Assembly (NCBI GenBank): GCA_034509755.1
Contig: CM067561.1
Span: 4,530,646 to 4,594,645, forward strand
Reading direction: 5' to 3'
Length of the DNA stretch: 64,000 nucleotides
Source of the DNA: Anisodus tanguticus
Lineage: Eukaryota; Streptophyta; Magnoliopsida; Solanales; Solanaceae
Below are positions 36,186-46,927 of this stretch, one piece after another. The notes beneath the pieces were generated by a model. The model was not told the origin of the DNA and did no database searches. It worked only from the letters and a program-made list of their open reading frames with translations. The position numbers and the translations under genes are program-made. Numbering within the stretch: the first letter of the stretch is position 1; every line of letters starts with the position of its first letter.

Positions 36186-36645
36186 TGAGGTTCGGTCTAA
36201 AATGTATACATTTATTCATTATTTGCCTCACATCTTAGTACTTTTAATCGTCTTTTGAGTATTGATTATATTAGTTCATGCTTAATATTATATTTTAATC
36301 TGTCGGAATAAAGTGCTATAAAGATAAAGAGATTTGGAGCAAAAACTGGATAAAATGTGGAATTGTAGGCAGGAAATAATAAAGATATGCAATGACGATG
36401 AAATTATAGCTAATGATTGGTGAGAAAACAAAATAAATTAAAGGAAGGAAATTAAAATTACTTACCTAGCAGAATATGGAGCCTACATTTACATGGCAAT
36501 AAAGAGATCTAAGATAAGTCAAGAAAATTGCTAGTGTCCACATAAAGGGATTAGAAGAAAAAAATAACGAGGCTTCAATTACTGTGCAGATGTTGTTAGA
36601 ATAAATTAGGGTTAAAGAGAGCGTGATCTGAAAATAACGAGGCTT
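36186..36645 (+). repeat. Solo LTR fragment (unit A)
   Basis: Starts TGAGGTTCGGTCTAAAATG right after the gag break and is cut at the triplication junction. Confidence 0.78.
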
Positions 36646-37353
36646 CAACTTGATGTTTATCTCTTTTTGTGTATCTTCTGATGTTGTCGACTTATGATGC
36701 CTACTGGGTATGTTGTGTACTCATACTACACTTATTGCATTCTATTTGGATGCAGCTACAGATCCTTCTACCAGCTCGAGACCTCAAACTTAAGTCTGAG
36801 TCGGTTGACTTCCAGTATTAAGAGTAAGGATTCTACCATGCCTTGGATGCTTATTCTCTTACTCTATATTTACATTTGGATTTGAGAGACGTGTTTTAGA
36901 TTCAACAGACATGTTTCAAATTCTTAGTCTATATTCCATTCTTTGGCTGATGTTTTTAACAGTTACACACTCTTGTATTATTGATTAAATCTATGTGGGT
37001 TGTATCATGATTATCAGACTTATCTTTCAGCATCTTATATTATGATCAACAACTAAATAAGTATTTTATTATATTTCCATAATTCCGTTTATATCATGTT
37101 AAATGCGTTGGGAGTGGTTCGCCTACCTGTGGGAACGTGTAGGTGTCAGCATGATTCCTAAAATGGATCGTGATAAATTAGGTATCAGATCTTTAGGTTA
37201 AAAGGTCTTAAATATAAGTTGGTATCGGTGCAGAGACGTCTGTACTTATCTTTGAGAGGCTATGGGACATTTAGGAATTTTCACTTTCTCCATTCCTTTC
37301 GTGCTAAGTTGAATCAAATTGGTATCTGACCTTTATTTCTTATTACCTCACAA

Positions 37354-38119
37354 ATGGTGAGGACTCGTGCCCATACAGAAAGAGATGAGGTACTAGAACC
37401 TAATGCGCGGTAGAGGTAGAGGACATGGTAGGGGCTAAGTCAGAGCTCGGGGAGCTGCACCGGCTCTGGGTGGAGCATAGGGAGATGGTCAGGCTCATGC
37501 GAGATCAGTTTTCCTTGAGTCGTATATTGAGACACAGTACGCGTTGCATGATGAGGTGATAGGGCCAACCTAGAATCAACCTGAATTTATAGTTACTCCG
37601 GTCCTACTAGACACGTTTGTCTGATTATGAGTATTGTAGATAGTTTTGCCTAAGCAGAATGCACTCAACTACTCCGGGTGGTCACACACCCATGTGGGAG
37701 AAGGATAGACTCTCGAGTTTCGTACTCCCGTGGTTCAGTCAGTTGTTATATCAGCGTCCCGTATTGATGAGGTCCCAACACTCGAGTTTGGTCCCCGACA
37801 GATTGCAAGGATATATATGACCCACGATGAGTGGAAGATATGAGAGCAGTTTTTAAACATGAAGCCTCCTAATTGGTTTGGACAGCCCAAGGAAGATGTG
37901 TATGAGTTTATTGTGAGTAACCATGAAAGGCAACACACCTTGGGTATTATCGAATCGCAAGGAGTCTGTCTTGTGTCCCTTCAACTTAGAAGAGATGTGA
38001 GGCAGTAGTGAAGGGCGTATGTTGATTGCCGATGAGCGGGGTCGCCTACACTGTCTTAGGTCGGGTTCTAACGGGTATTTCTGGAGAAGTATGTACCTCT
38101 TAGCTTGTGTCTGAGCAAG
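37354..38119 (+). pseudogene. E2 gag 5' part (unit B copy)
   Basis: Duplicate of 35411-36185 with its own ATG, a small internal deletion after EVLEPN and the same interruption by the solo LTR at 38120. Confidence 0.8.
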
Positions 38120-38579
38120 TGAGGTTCGATCTAAAATGTATACATTTATTCATTATTTGCCTCACATCTTAGTACTTTTAATCGTCTTTTGAGTATTGAT
38201 TATATTAGTTCATGCATAATATTATATTTTAATCTGTAGGAATAAAGTGCTATAAAGATAAAGAGATTTGGAGCAAAAACTGGATAAAATTTGGAATTGA
38301 AGGCAGGAAATAATAAATATATGCAATGACGATGAAATTATAGCTAATGATTGGTGAGAAAACAAAATAAATTAAAGGAAGGAAATTAAAATTACTTACC
38401 TAGCAGAATATGGAGCCTACATTTACATGGCAATATAGAGATCTAAGATAAGTCAAGAAAATTGCTTGTGTCCACATGAAGGGATTAGAGGAAAAAAATA
38501 ACAAGGCTTCAATTACTGTGCAGATGTTGTTAGAATAAAGTAGGGTTAAAGAGAGCGTGATCTGAAAATAACGAGGCTT
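38120..38579 (+). repeat. Solo LTR fragment (unit B)
   Basis: Same first half as in unit A, cut at the same junction. Confidence 0.78.
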
Positions 38580-40507
38580 CAACTTGATGTTTATCTCTTT
38601 TTGTGTATCTTCTGATGTTGTCGACTTATGATGCCTACTGGGTATGTTGTGTACTCATACTACACTTATTAAATTCTATTTGGATGCAGCTACAGATCCT
38701 TCTACCAGCTCGAGACCTCAAACTTGAGTCTGAGTCGGTTGACTTCCAGTATTAAGGGTAAGGATTCTACCATGCCTTGGATGCTTATTCTCTTACTCTG
38801 TCTTTAAATTTGGATTTGAGAGAAGTGTTTTAGATTCAACAGACATGTTTCAAATTCTTAGTCTATGTTCCATTCTTTGGCTGATGTTTTTGAAAGTTAG
38901 ACACTCTTGTATTATTGATTAAATCTATGGGTGTTGTATCATGATTATCAGACTTATCTTCCAGCATCTTATATTATGATCAACAATTAAATAAGTATTT
39001 TATTAAATTTCCATAATTCCGTTTATATCATGTTAAATGCGTTGGGAATGGTTCGCCTACCTGTGGGAACGTGTAGGTGTCAGCATGATTCCTAAAATGA
39101 ATCGTGATAAATTTGGTATCAGATCTTTAGGTTAAAAGGTCTTAAATATAAGTTGGTATCGGTGCGGAGACGTCTGTACTTATCTTTGAGAGGCTATGGG
39201 ACATTTAGGAATTTTCACTTTCTCCATTCCTTTCGTGCTAAGTTGAATCAAATTGGTATCTGACCTTTATTTCTTATTCTCTCACAAATGGTGAGGACTC
39301 GTGCCCATGCAGAAAGAGATGAGGTACTAGAACCTACACCTGTAGTGCGCGGTAGAGGTAGAGGACATGGTAGGGGCTAAGGCAGAGCTCGCGGAGCTGC
39401 ACCTACTCTGGGTGGAGCATAGGGACCTGGTCAGGCTCATGCGAGATCAGTTTCCCTTGAGTCATATATTGAGACTCAGTACGCGTTGCATGATGAGATG
39501 ATAGGGCCAACCTAGAATCAACCCGAATTTATAGTTACTCCGGTCCTACTAGACACGTTTGTCTGATTATGAGTATTGTAGATAGTTTTGCCTAAGCGGG
39601 CGTGCACTCAACTACTCCGGGAGGGTCACACACCTATGTGGGAGAAGGATAGACTCTCGAGTTTCATACTCCCGGGGTTCAGTTAGTTGTTATATCAGTG
39701 TCTCGTATTGATGAGGTCCCAGCACTCGAGTTTGGTCCCCGACCGATTGCAAGGATATATTTGACCCACGATGAGTGGAAGATATGAGAGAAGTTTTTAA
39801 ACTTGAAGCCTTCTAATTGTTTTGGACAGCCCATGGAAGATGTGTATGAGTTTATTGTGAGCAACCATGAAAGGCTACACACCTTGGGTATTATCGAATC
39901 GCACGGAGTCTGTATTGTGGCCCTTCAACTTAGAAGAGATGTGAGGCAGTGGTAGAGGGCGTATGTTGATTGCTAATGAGCGGGGTCACCTCCACTGTCT
40001 TAGGTCGTGTTCTAACGGGTATTTCTGGAGAAGTATGTACCTCTTAGCTTGTGTCTGAGAAGTGAGGTTCGGTCTAAAATGTATACATTTATTCATTATT
40101 TGCCTCACATCTTAGTACATTTAATCGTCTTTTGAGTATTGATTATATTAGTTCATGCTTAATATTATATTTTAATCTATTGGAATAAATTTCTATAAAG
40201 ATAAAGAGATTTGGAGCAAAAACTGGATAAAATGTGGAATTGAAGGCAGGAAATAATAAAGATATGCAATGACGATGAAATTATAGCTAATGATTGGTGA
40301 GAAAACAAAATAAATTAAAGGAATGAAATTGAAATTACTTACCTAGCAGCATATGGAGCCTACATTTACATGGCAATAAAGAGATCTAATATAAGTCAAG
40401 AAAATTGCTAGTGTCCACGTGAAAGGATTAGAAGAAAAAAATAACGAGGCTTCAATTACTATGCAGATGTTGTTAGAATAAAGAAGGGTTAAAGAGAGCG
40501 TGATCTG
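38580..40507 (+). repeat. Tandem unit C
   Basis: About 1,928 bp. It runs without filler from GTGATCTGA into the second half of the solo LTR, so this copy keeps the original right-hand connection. Confidence 0.9.
39288..40062 (+). pseudogene. E2 gag 5' part (unit C copy)
   Basis: Third copy, starting MVRTRAHAERDEVLEPTPVV. This is the copy linked through a complete solo LTR to the rest of gag at 41019. Confidence 0.8.
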
Positions 40508-41018
40508 ATTATCCCTATAGTTGGGATAGGATTTATGGCTAGGATAGGAATATACCTAGAAACCACATTCAATTAAATACCGTAAATGAATTGCATTCAT
40601 AACAGGTCAATTCTGTAGGAATATAGGCGGCGAACTATTTTGAATAGGCGAGTAGTAGTTTGGGAGAATACTATGAGAGTTAATAATTCAGTTAATTATC
40701 AATCATTGATAAATCGGATTCAGGAGAAATAGTTTGAGAACTTAATAGGATTGGTGAACCAATCGCAATCCTAGAACATTCATATCATTGATAACATGAA
40801 ACCCCGCTCTTTCTTGGTGAAGTTCATTGTTTGTTTTGTTTTTATTTATGTTATTTTATAATTATAACCTCCAGATTCCATCTCTTGTATAGATAATTAG
40901 GTTCGCTTAATTTATTAACTAGTTAATCACAAGTCCATGTGAGTCCGACATCCGATTTCTAAAATCACTATATTACTTGTATGATCGCGTATACATATGT
41001 GTGTGTTTGGGAGAAACA
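40063..41018 (+). mobile_element. Complete solo LTR inside E2 gag
   Basis: 956 bp, TGAGGTTCGG to GTTTGGGAGAAACA (TG...CA). The end region (CATGTGAGTCCGACATCCG and GTATGATCGCGTATACAT) resembles the 3' ends of other plant LTRs that finish ...GTGTGTTTGGG. Gag coding stops at its left edge and resumes at its right edge. Flanking 5-mers GCAAG (unit A) and TCAAT match at three of five positions. No internal region is present. The family is not resolved. Confidence 0.75.
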
Positions 41019-41720
41019 TCAATCATAATGAGTTCCAAACGATTGAGCAGAGAGGTTTGATAGTTGCACAGTATGAGACTCGCTTCCATGCCTTGTCACG
41101 CTATGTAGTGTCGTTGCTACCTATAGAGGCACAGAGAGTCAGATTTTTTGTGAGAGGTTTGAGTATTCCTCTTCAGTTGGCTACATTGTACTTGGTGGCA
41201 TCTGGAGATTCTTTTGAGTCTGTGGCAGAGCATGCAAGGATGGTGGAGTCTGTGAGGGGCAAGTTGCCCAGACATTAGCCCGACAAGAGGGTTAGGCGAT
41301 TTAGATAGTTTAGTGGATCTACTTCTCGTGGTTATGACCAGCATGGTCGATATCAGCAGTTGCAGCCTAGTCGACCAGTTCAGGCCGCCCTTTAGATTAC
41401 AGTTGTGTCTCTACGGGGCAGAGCGGTTATAGTAGAGTCTAGTATTTAAGGGTTCTTAGTCTCAGGATACTGACCGTGGGGGTCAGTAAGGTTCTTCTAT
41501 CTCAATTTAGTAGCCCTCAGCGGCCAAGACTTGTTACAATTGTGGTGAGATTGGGTATTTCAAGAGAGAGTTCCCCATATTTGTATCGAGTATATCCCGT
41601 GCACCTAGGACCCCAACACATCCATCTAGGGGTGGTGGTCAGGTTAACCGATGAGGCTCTCAGTTAGGTCATGGTAGCCATTAGACTAGTCGTGGTGGAT
41701 CTTAGACAGTGAGAGATGGA
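41019..41720 (+). pseudogene. E2 gag 3' part with zinc knuckle
   Basis: Resumes with NEFQTIEQRGLIVAQYETRF and FHALSRYVVSLLPIEAQRVR, the conserved second half of Tekay-type gag. The zinc knuckle at about 41532-41575 reads CYNCGEIGYFKREF: the histidine is tyrosine and the last cysteine is phenylalanine, so only two of four ligands remain. Frame breaks occur before and after it. Confidence 0.85.
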
Positions 41721-41789
41721 GCTCATTTGGGTAGAGGTTACCATCAGGGTACTAATACCGATGGAGTATGAACTCATTGCTATATTTTC

Positions 41790-42320
41790 CGTGGTAGTCT
41801 AGAGGCTGAGGCATCTGATGCGGTTATCACAAGTTTTATCTCAGTCTATCATCAGTCTGCTAGAGTGTTATTTGATTGAGTCTTATGTTCTCATATGTGT
41901 CTGCCTACTTTTTTGTTGATTTAGATATATGTTTGATATGCTTGATGTCCTTATTCATATGTCTACATCGGTTGGTGATTCCGTGGTTATAAATCGAGTC
42001 TATCAGCATTGTGTGGATCTTTTATATGGTATGAGACTTGGGTAGATTTGGTCATTTTAGACATGGTAGATTTTGATATCATTTTGGGGATGGATTGACT
42101 ATCACCATACCACATGATTATAGACTGTCATACCAAGACAATCACTTTAGCTATGCCTGGTCTTCTGAGGTTAAAGTGGAGGGGTGCTCCTAGCCCTGCT
42201 CCTAAGAAGATCATTTCTTTCATATACGCTAGGAAGTTGGTGGATAAGGATTGTTTGGAATACCTAGTTCATATTCGGGATACGAGTGTGGAGACTCCTT
42301 CTTTGAGTCACTTTCGGTAG
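41790..42320 (+). pseudogene. E2 protease region
   Basis: In shifting frames one can read the protease end (DFDIILGMD near 42070) and then PYHMIIDCHTKTITLAMPGL (about 42106-42160) and KLVDKDCLEYLVHIRDTSVE (42231-42290), the linker to RT. The active-site region near 41860 is broken by stops. Confidence 0.75.
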
Positions 42321-42329
42321 TTAGTGAGT

Positions 42330-42730
42330 TCGCTTAGATCTTTCCGTCATATTTATTGGGTATGCCTCCAGATAAGGATGTTGATTTCTACATTGATCTT
42401 GATCTGGTTACTTGACCCATTTCCATTCCTTCCTACCTTATAGATCCAGCGGAGCTAAGAGAGTTGAAGGAGCAGCTTCAGGACTTGTTGAGTAATTGCT
42501 TCATTTAACCAAGTGTATCACCTTGGGGTGCTCCTGTGTTATTCGTGAAGAAGAGATGGCACGATGCATATGTGCATTGATTATAGGCAGTTGAAAAAGT
42601 TCACTATTAGAAACAAGTATCCAATTCCTCATATTAATGACCTGCTCGACCAGCTCCAGGATGCCTCTGTATTTACAAAAATGATTTGAGGTCTGGGTAT
42701 CATCACTTGAAGATTTGGGCAGAGGATATT
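42330..42730 (+). pseudogene. E2 reverse transcriptase, first part
   Basis: PPDKDVDFYIDLDLVT (from about 42366) and ELRELKEQLQDLLSN (42453) are the RT leader. The domain continues with frameshifts to LKIWAEDI at 42730, where E4 begins. The last five bases, ATATT, are the target duplication of E4. Confidence 0.85.
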
Positions 42731-44295
42731 TGATGAAAGAAATGCCACGAGCTTAAGCTCCAAACATGAGCCGAGAGGTGACTTGCATGGAGTGCCAAAG
42801 ATTTTCGTCTATCATATGGTGATATGCTTAATTTGGAATGGAATATGGAGTGGAGTTGAAGATTGGACGTGAAGATCCAATAAGAAACATGTTTATTTTT
42901 GGCTTTATGTAGGTCTTGGCCGAGACCACTATCTTTTAGCTTATTTTAATTCCTAGCTTAACTACTAGCTCTCCTTAGGACATAATTAATATGTCGTGTA
43001 ATAGAATAAGGTGACAAGGCCAAGAACTATCTAGAATAAGAAGCTTCCAACGAGATAATTCATGAACTAACTAGTTCATGTACTTATCTACATGGAAGAT
43101 ACAAAGGGTGGTCTAGAGAACATAAAGGGTTGGTCTTTTTTCCTTCCCCATTCGGCCAAACCTAACCCCTCGCCCCCCCTTTTCCATTTGGACGAGATTC
43201 ATGAACTAACTAGTTCATGCACTTATCTACATGGATGACACAAAAGGGTGGCCTAGAGAACATAAAGGGTTGGTTCTTCTTCCTTTCCCCATTTGGCCTA
43301 ACCTATTCCCTTCCCCCTTTCCCATTCTGGCCAAATGGTTCATGTATTGTGTCTATGTAGTTGTCTTCTAGAAGGGTCTAAGTACTAGTATAAATAGGAC
43401 ATGTAGTTGATGTAAATAAACATTGAAGATTTATGAAATATATTTGAGTTCTACTCAACTTTGCTAAGTTATTCAACTTTTGTGTTGGTCAATTTAGTTG
43501 GTCCTTTTATGGGCCATCGGTCCTTTTGTGGTTCGAAGCTCGCTCCTTTTGTGGGTCAAACCCTTGGTGCAATTCTAGTTAGAACTTTTGTGATCTAGAT
43601 AAACCCAAGCTAAGGTTTCCTTCGGTGTATGTTTAGTTAGAACTTTTGTGATCTAACTACACCCAAACCAAGGTTCTATCCGGCCTTTCAACCTACCTCA
43701 CATGGTTTGCACCCGGGCTAGTCCTTAGATACCTCGTGTCCAATCCTTGTCCAAATTGGGCCTACCTCACTTGGTTTGCACCCGAGCTTGCCCATAGCAA
43801 CCTCGTGTCCAATCCTTGTCCAAATTCGTCCTACCTCACTTGGTTTGCACCCGAGCTTGTCCTTAGAAACCTCGTGTCCAATCCTTGTCCAAATTGCTCC
43901 ATTATTTTCACCAAAACATCATTCAACACTTCCCTAATTCACACCCCAATGTCCTTAAACCGAAACATTACAAAACCACCCGAACACCCCAACCATTTCC
44001 CCTCCCGGTCGAGTCCCTATACCGTCATCCTACTATCCCGATCAGTTTCCACAACCTTACCACCATCCAACCACTAAACACCAACCACCAACATAACCCT
44101 CAACGTATCTAGAATATCCCCACAAAATGCCTTAATCCATTTCCACCCCAAACTACCCGTGCAACCCCCATAACACCCAAATAGTCTGCAAAAAATGAGA
44201 ACCCGACAACTTCCATTTGAGTCCATTTTTGTGTCAACCCGTGCTCAACCCAACTGCGACCAACCTACCCTCACCAACCCTCCTTATATACATCA
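42731..44295 (+). repeat. 5' LTR of E4
   Basis: Starts TGATGAAAGAAATGCC, ends TATATACATCA. It holds a duplicated ~130 bp segment (CATGAACTAACTAGTTCATG and following, near 43063 and 43199) and three 69 bp tandem repeats at 43692-43898. TATA-like TATAAATAGG at about 43390. Open frames in the 43736-44112 part are products of the 69 bp repeat, not genes. Confidence 0.92.
43692..43898 (+). repeat. 69 bp minisatellite, three copies, in the E4 5' LTR
   Basis: Unit begins CCTACCTCACWTGGTTTGCA and ends CCTTGTCCAAATT plus three variable bases. As 69 is a multiple of three, a reading frame stays open through it. The 3' LTR has the same array at about 47880-48086. Confidence 0.85.
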
Positions 44296-44298
44296 GTT

Positions 44299-44310
44299 TG
44301 GTATAAAAGC
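44299..44310 (+). other. Primer binding site of E4
   Basis: TGGTATAAAAGC three bases after the LTR, a decayed initiator-Met PBS. Confidence 0.7.
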
Positions 44311-44339
44311 AAGGCAATCCCATCCCACACCTTGACGCT

Positions 44340-45240
44340 ATGGCTAACCTAAATAAAGAACTTCCGAGGTCCATAAGTGACCTTGTTGCAGAACAAATGA
44401 AACTCTTGAGAAGAGAGTTTGCCGAACGTGTTATTATTAATGATGCCGAGTCCTGAGTGGAGGTTTCACAAAACAACCCAAGGCATACCGAGGAAGATGT
44501 CCAAAACAACACGGGGCATGATAGGGAGGATGACCAAAGCCTACGGCTTGAACTTCCAACCTTTGCAAGAAATATGGATCCGGAAGAGTTTCTTGAATGG
44601 TTAAGAGACATTGAGAGGATTTTTTAATATAATCAATATGATGACCACAAGTGTTTTAAGGTTGCTACATTGAAGTTGAAGGAATTTGCTTCTGTGTGGT
44701 ATGAAACATCAAAACAAGTCGGATAAGGAATGGGAAAACCAAGATTGATTCTTGGGATAAACTAAAAATACATTTGAAGAAGAAGTTCTTGCCATGGGAG
44801 TATGAGCAAGACCTATACCTCAAACTCACCAAACTTCGTCAAGGAGTTCTTAAATTTGAGGAATATGTCTGAGAGTTCGATAAAGTCATCATGCTTTGTG
44901 ACTTAGAAGAAAAGGAGACTCAAAAGATTGCACGATTCATTGGAGGCTTGAACGTGATGATTCAAGAGAAGGTTGAAGTGGAAACATACAAAACATTTGA
45001 AGACATATGTCACTTAGCACTCAAGTTTGAAAAACAACATAAGAAAGGTACCCAAAAGGCCTATGTAAAGCCCACTAATGTTAAGGAAAAGGGCAATACC
45101 GCTTTTACCAACCCATTGTATACCCAAGAAAAAGATAAAGGAAAGAAGGTAGAGGTTACAATGAGGGTAGATAGAAGTCGAAAGAGGTTTTTTAAATGAT
45201 AAGGATTAGGACATTTTGCAAATGAATGTCCTAACCCTCG
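44340..45240 (+). pseudogene. gag pseudogene of E4
   Basis: The ATG at 44340 opens MANLNKELPRSISDLVAEQM. Further on, in other frames, LELPTFARNMDPEEFLEWL and the capsid stretch DLEEKETQKIARFIGGLNV (from about 44897) are visible. The zinc knuckle near 45180-45235 has lost its first cysteines (FFK, two stops, then GLGHFANECPN keeps H and the last C). Frameshifts and stops, for example at 44454, break it. Confidence 0.83.
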
Positions 45241-45419
45241 GGTAATAACTTTGGAGGAGTATCAAGAGTGTGGGGATTCCTTTGCTATTAAGGAACCCGA
45301 AGACAAGGAAGACCTAGAGGAAGATATTGATATTGTAGATGTGGGTGAAAGTTTGGTGCTCCGACGTGTATTGAATGTTCAACTTGAACAACAAGAGGAG
45401 ACACAAAGAGAGCAACTAT

Positions 45420-45780
45420 TTTAAACTTGATGCAAGGTGAATGATAAAGTGTGTAACGTGATCATTGATGGAGGAAGTTGTACCAATGAGGCTTTCGTAG
45501 AGATGGTGGACAAATTTAACTTTCCTACCCGTAGCCATCCTAAACCATATGCTCTCCAATGGTTGAACAAATACAAAGGGCTAAAGGTAATTAAGCAAGC
45601 TCTTGTTAATTTTCGGGTTGGTAAGTATGAAGATGAGATATGGTGCGACATCCTACCTATGGATGCTTGTCATATCTTATTGGACCGGCCGTGGCAGTTT
45701 GATACAAAAGCACAACAAGATGGAGAAAAAAAGTCTATTCTTTTCAAAAGGATGATAAGAAGATCCGGTTGATCCGAATG
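45420..45780 (+). pseudogene. Protease pseudogene of E4
   Basis: VNDKVCNVIIDGGSCTNEAF (from about 45437) holds the active site as D-G-G. The conserved end CDILPMDACHILLDRPWQFD is at 45649-45706, with L-D-R-P-W where relatives have L-G-R-P-W. A stop just before 45437 separates it from gag. Confidence 0.83.
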
Positions 45781-45906
45781 TCACCTAGTGAGGTGAAGGA
45801 AATAAAGATCCAAAACGATAAGAAACGCAAGGGAAAATCAGAGGCTCTCTTGCTTAATGCACCGGAGGTAGAATAAGGGTCGAAAAAGGGGAGTTTTATA
45901 GATGCA

Positions 45907-46790
45907 TTGGTGTGCAAGGAGAATGAGAGTGTTATGGGAGATGCGGTTGAAAATGCCGACATGAAGGAACTCTTGATAGATGTGTTTCCGGATGATTTTG
46001 CACCCGGATTATCGCCAATAAAAGTCTATATATGCAATCTGAAAGAGGCCAAGGAGTTACTAGACAAAGGCATTGTCCAAGAGAACTTTAGTCCATGTAC
46101 AGTACCCACCTTGTTGGTGCCAAAGAAAGATGAAACTTGGCACATGTGTATTGATAGCCGAAAGGTCGATAACATCACCGTGGAGTGCAAGTTTCATATG
46201 CCGAGATTGAAAGATATCTTGGATGAATTGAGTGGGGCCAAGTTGTTCTCCAAAATAGATTTGAGGAGTGGTTACCATCTAATGAAGATCCGAGAGAGAG
46301 GTGAATGGAAGATGGATTTCAAGGCCTAGTATGGTTTGTACGAATGGCTCGTGTTGCCATTTGGATTATGTAATACTCCAAGGTCTTTCATGAGATTCAT
46401 GCATGAGGTACTACAACCATTCATGGGATACATAGCATCATCCGAGGACATTCATGTGAATTCATCCAAGGTGGAAACTATCCGGAGTTGGCCCGTACCT
46501 ACGAATGTAAGTGAGGTATAAGGTATCCATGATTTGGCTACTTGTTATCGTCATTTCATTCGAGATGTTTATACCCATGCTTCCCCTATTACGGACTTTG
46601 AAGATCTACTTGAAGTTGAAAGTGATACTAGTGGAATTGGTGTTGGTACCATCCTTATTCAAGGAAAGAGATCCATTGCTTTCTCTAGTGGAAAATTGGG
46701 TAGTGCACGACTCGATTATTCTACTTACAGCGAGGAACTTGATATGGTAGGACCCTTGGTCCAATGGGAACACTACTTATAGCCGAAACC
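45907..46790 (+). pseudogene. RT/RNase H pseudogene of E4 lacking the catalytic palm
   Basis: The fingers and first palm motifs are well kept: VPTLLVPKKDETWHMCIDSR (about 46105) and SGAKLFSKIDLRSGYH (46231-46280) with the first catalytic D. After YEWLVLPFGLCNTPRSFMRF and QPFMGYIA the sequence jumps straight to SSEDIHVNSSKVETIRSWPV. The segment that should contain Y-x-D-D is missing, so polymerase activity is impossible. RNase H pieces follow (VESDTSGIGVGTILIQGKRS, VQWEHYL). Integrase is absent apart from a short C-terminal trace, FHVRDLSMYLDGENFREN (46854-46907). Confidence 0.88.
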
Positions 46791-46927
46791 ATTTGCCTTG
46801 TATGCGATCATTTCTACAATGAAGAACTGTCGAACGGATATAGAATTTCAATGTTTCATGTTAGAGACTTATCAATGTACTTAGACGGCGAGAATTTTAG
46901 GGAAAATTCTTTTACAAAATGGGAGAT

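Larger units (their letters stand above)
34703..36645 (+). repeat. Tandem unit A (LTR end, PBS, gag 5' part, half solo LTR)
   Basis: 1,943 bp. It begins at CAACTTGATGTTTATC within E2's LTR and ends in an 18 nt filler, AAAATAACGAGGCTTCAA (36631-36648), that copies 36561-36578. The filler overlaps the start of the next unit by three bases (CAA). Confidence 0.9.
36646..38579 (+). repeat. Tandem unit B
   Basis: 1,934 bp, nearly identical to unit A. It has a private small deletion in gag (ACCTACACCTGTAGTGCGCGG shortened to ACCTAATGCGCGG) and the same filler at its right end. Confidence 0.9.

Noticed and set aside
36205..40998. 8 bp GTATACAT on both sides, suggesting a DNA transposon insertion in gag
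   Set aside because: Gag coding stops and resumes at TGAGGTTCGG and GGGAGAAACA instead, which are LTR-like TG...CA ends; GTATACAT lies inside the LTR near both ends by chance.
43736..44112. Overlapping open frames of 75 and 113 codons
   Set aside because: They lie in the E4 LTR and reflect the 69 bp repeat; the same frames recur in the 3' LTR at 47835-48289.
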